In this document: piece by piece, positions 34,104 to 35,877 of the stretch | How positions within the stretch are numbered: the stretch's first letter is position 1 | How the letters are laid out: every line of letters starts with the position of its first letter | NCBI RefSeq assembly: GCF_947495455.1 | Contig: NZ_CANLZC010000058.1 | Coordinates: forward strand, 1 to 35,877 | From: an uncultured Shewanella sp. | Lineage (GTDB): Bacteria; Pseudomonadota; Gammaproteobacteria; Enterobacterales; Shewanellaceae | Direction: 5' to 3' | Length of the DNA: 35,877 nucleotides | Program-made: the position numbers and the translations under genes | The notes under the pieces: generated by a model | Told to the model about the DNA's origin: nothing | The model's database searches: none | The model's input: the letters and a program-made list of their open reading frames with translations, nothing else

Positions 34104-35620
34104 ACCAGCTCAATAAATCCTTAGCCTTTCCGGCAATCTTGATGACATTACTCATTCTTATCCTGTCAATCATCTCTCCAACTGAGTCACAGCTTGTCAC
34201 GAATGCGACGATGAACTGGCTGACACACTATTTAGGTTGGGCGATAGAGCTGGCAGGATTTGCTTGTTTAGCCTTTTTACTTTGGCTGGCTTTTTCACGT
34301 TTTGGCCAAATACAACTGGGCAATACTTCACCCAGTTTTTCCAATAAAACCTATGCAGGTATGATTTTTTCTGCTGGAGTTGGCGCATCACTGATTTTTT
34401 GGGGAATTGGCGAACCCATTTATTATATGCAATCCCCTCCCTTATTTGCAGAAAAAGGTAGCTTTACCGCCGATGCCTGGTTAACCACTTATTCCATATT
34501 TCACTGGGGCCCCACGGGATGGGCAATATATTGCCTACCCGCCCTTCCCTTCTCTTATATGTTTTATAATCGCCAACAAAGAAAACTTAAACTTAGTAGC
34601 TTATGCAGTGATGTTATCGGAGAAAAAAGAGCGAAAGGGAAAACAGGTTATCTCATCGATCTGTCTGCCATTTTGGCCACATTGGCAACCTTTGCCAGCT
34701 CATTGGCTTTAAGCACAGGTTTACTGGCACAAGGTATTGCCGAGTTTCTACATATTAAAAATGGCTTAACCGTGCAGGCCGGAGTCATTTTTTCTTTTAT
34801 TATAGTGTTATTCATTATCATGCGAACAGGCTTTAAAAAAGGGATTGCCAAAGTCTCAGACTGGAGCTTGATACTGACCTTTTTGTTTGTCTTGTTTATT
34901 ATCATGGTCGGTAATGGGCAATTTATTCTCGCCAATTTTGTCGATAGTTTAGGTGTCATGTTAGACAGTTATTTTCGCATGTCTTTTTGGAATGATCCCG
35001 TCCAACAAAGCGGTTTCCCCCAAGGCTGGACTATGTACTATTGGGCTTGGTATAGCGCATTTATTCTCATGATGGGCCTCTTTATTACTCGTATATCAAA
35101 AGGGCGCACGATTAAGGAAGTGATTTTATATACCATTAGTATGGGTTCTTTAGGCTGCGGCGTCATTATCAGCACTTTTGGTGGTTATGCGGTAGGAGGA
35201 GACTTACTCGGCAATTTAAACTTACAAGCTTGGATGCAACAAGGCGATATTAATTTTACCGTTATTCAGGTGATTAAATCCCTTCCCTTGCAACCCCTCA
35301 CCTTGTTTATTTTTCTATTGGTGGAGTTCAGTTTAATGCTCACGACTATGTCTTCAGCCAGCGTCGCCGTTGCTATGGCCACCACGACAGAGCTAGATCT
35401 TAATGGCGATCCCGATACTAAGGTTAAACTCTTATGGGCATGTGGCATAGGTCTGATCAGCTTATCGGTTTTTCTTGTCGGCGGCGGTATTGACACCATT
35501 AAAGCCCTGTGTGTCATAGTGGGCTTTCCCATGTTTATCCTTTATGGCATTCTAGCCAAAGCTTTCATGGGCTGGCTTAACCAAGATTATCCTAACGCCA
35601 CTCAAACAAGCGTAATATGA
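34100..35620 (+). CDS. BCCT-family transporter (betaine/methylated-compound uptake)
   Basis: 506 residues with about 12 hydrophobic segments. BCCT hallmarks are FSAGVGASLIFWGIGEPIYYM near 89-109 and FHWGPTGWAIY near 134. The signature GWTMYYWAWY near 308 ends in Tyr where WAWW is usual. The glycine stretch reads GVGAS, with Ser in place of the third Gly of GxGxG, a position that influences substrate in BetP-like carriers. The start is TTG, overlapping the upstream stop as TTGA, so the two genes are translationally coupled. The likely substrate is a quaternary ammonium or sulfonium methyl donor such as glycine betaine or DMSP; the exact one cannot be read from sequence. Confidence 0.92.
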   Translation: MNQLNKSLAFPAILMTLLILILSIISPTESQLVTNATMNWLTHYLGWAIELAGFACLAFLLWLAFSRFGQIQLGNTSPSFSNKTYAGMIFSAGVGASLIFWGIGEPIYYMQSPPLFAEKGSFTADAWLTTYSIFHWGPTGWAIYCLPALPFSYMFYNRQQRKLKLSSLCSDVIGEKRAKGKTGYLIDLSAILATLATFASSLALSTGLLAQGIAEFLHIKNGLTVQAGVIFSFIIVLFIIMRTGFKKGIAKVSDWSLILTFLFVLFIIMVGNGQFILANFVDSLGVMLDSYFRMSFWNDPVQQSGFPQGWTMYYWAWYSAFILMMGLFITRISKGRTIKEVILYTISMGSLGCGVIISTFGGYAVGGDLLGNLNLQAWMQQGDINFTVIQVIKSLPLQPLTLFIFLLVEFSLMLTTMSSASVAVAMATTTELDLNGDPDTKVKLLWACGIGLISLSVFLVGGGIDTIKALCVIVGFPMFILYGILAKAFMGWLNQDYPNATQTSVI

Positions 35621-35633
35621 AGATAAACATAAA

Positions 35634-35659
35634 CACAGTGAGCCCAAGCGCTCACTGTG
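35634..35659. terminator. Hairpin between convergent genes, probable terminator
   Basis: CACAGTGAGC and GCTCACTGTG form a perfect 10-bp stem with a 6-nt loop, 13 nt after the BCCT stop. The minus-strand side is followed by a T-rich tail (TGTTTATGTTTATC), the plus side less so. It probably ends transcription from both sides. Confidence 0.7.
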
Positions 35660-35679
35660 CATTGCTCTTCACAATTTCA

Positions 35680-35820
35680 CTATTTCTTACCCTTTAAATC
35701 AAGTACTTGGAATTGATCAGTAAATAACGCCTGACTCACTATCCACGCCTCTTTTGGTCTATAAAAATAAAACTCCCAAGTCACAGGCTGTTGTTCATAT
35801 TTAACCTGAACTCGGGATAA
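35680..35820 (-). pseudogene. 3' fragment of an unrecognised gene, cut by the 20-bp repeat
   Basis: The minus frame ending at 35680 reads VKYEQQPVTWEFYFYRP, then AWIVSQALFTDQFQ, then LDLKGKK and stop. It has the look of a small exported-protein domain C-terminus, but I do not recognise the family. Upstream the frame runs through the 20-bp repeat and meets a stop (TGA) within a few codons with no start, so the true N-terminus is missing. It was probably truncated by an element inserted at 35801. Confidence 0.5.
35801..35820. repeat. 20-bp inverted repeat, right copy
   Basis: Plus strand TTAACCTGAACTCGGGATAA, the exact reverse complement of 58-77. The minus strand beyond it has a frame ending LIIPSSG with TAA as the final bases, similar in form to the left junction. 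It may mark the end of an element extending right of the window. Confidence 0.7.
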
Positions 35821-35877
35821 TGAGTGTCAACAATATTATTAAATTCATTTAATATCAGTAAATTAAATGAAATTGGG

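Overview
The window is almost entirely one type VI secretion (T6SS) locus from an AT-leaning gammaproteobacterium. Gene order and protein character match the Vibrio cholerae-type T6SS, and the host is probably a marine relative (Vibrio, Shewanella, Moritella or similar). The genus cannot be fixed from this sequence alone.

Layout. Nearly everything from about 31.8 kb down to position 58 is on the minus strand. In transcription order: tssB/vipA, tssC/vipB, tssE, tssF, tssG, an FHA protein (tagH/vasC), tssJ, tssK, tssL, clpV, the sigma-54 activator vasH, vasI/tagO, tssA/vasJ, tssM/vasK and vasL. After a short regulatory gap with a clear sigma-54 promoter come hcp, a 540-bp repeat-rich spacer, vgrG, a DUF4123 adaptor, a large VasX-like MIX effector with a membrane-active C-terminus, and a DUF6708-like membrane protein that is probably its immunity protein. 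Last comes a decayed partial second copy of the effector. In V. cholerae the structural cluster and the hcp-vgrG-vasW-vasX-immunity set are separate loci; here they are contiguous.

Upstream of vipA is a 1.4-kb very AT-rich stretch with no intact gene; it contains a C-terminal remnant of a cytochrome c peroxidase/MauG-like gene. On the plus strand, at the right, a homocysteine S-methyltransferase gene overlaps a BCCT-family transporter gene, a likely methyl-donor uptake and methionine synthesis pair. The window closes with a terminator hairpin and the 3' end of a truncated minus-strand gene.

How it works together. TssJ-L-M make the membrane complex, TssK-E-F-G the baseplate, TssB-C the sheath, Hcp the tube, VgrG the spike and ClpV the recycling ATPase. 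VasH probably switches on hcp-vgrG-effector through the sigma-54 promoter. The DUF4123 protein would load the VasX-like effector on VgrG.

Most unusual points: a G10 run inside the putative immunity gene and a G9 run in the effector copy (possible phase variation); a mosaic, frameshifted effector copy; two different tandem repeat arrays between hcp and vgrG; an exact 20-bp inverted repeat at the two extremes of the window that looks like insertion-sequence ends; and two small ORFs coupled to tssL and tssA.
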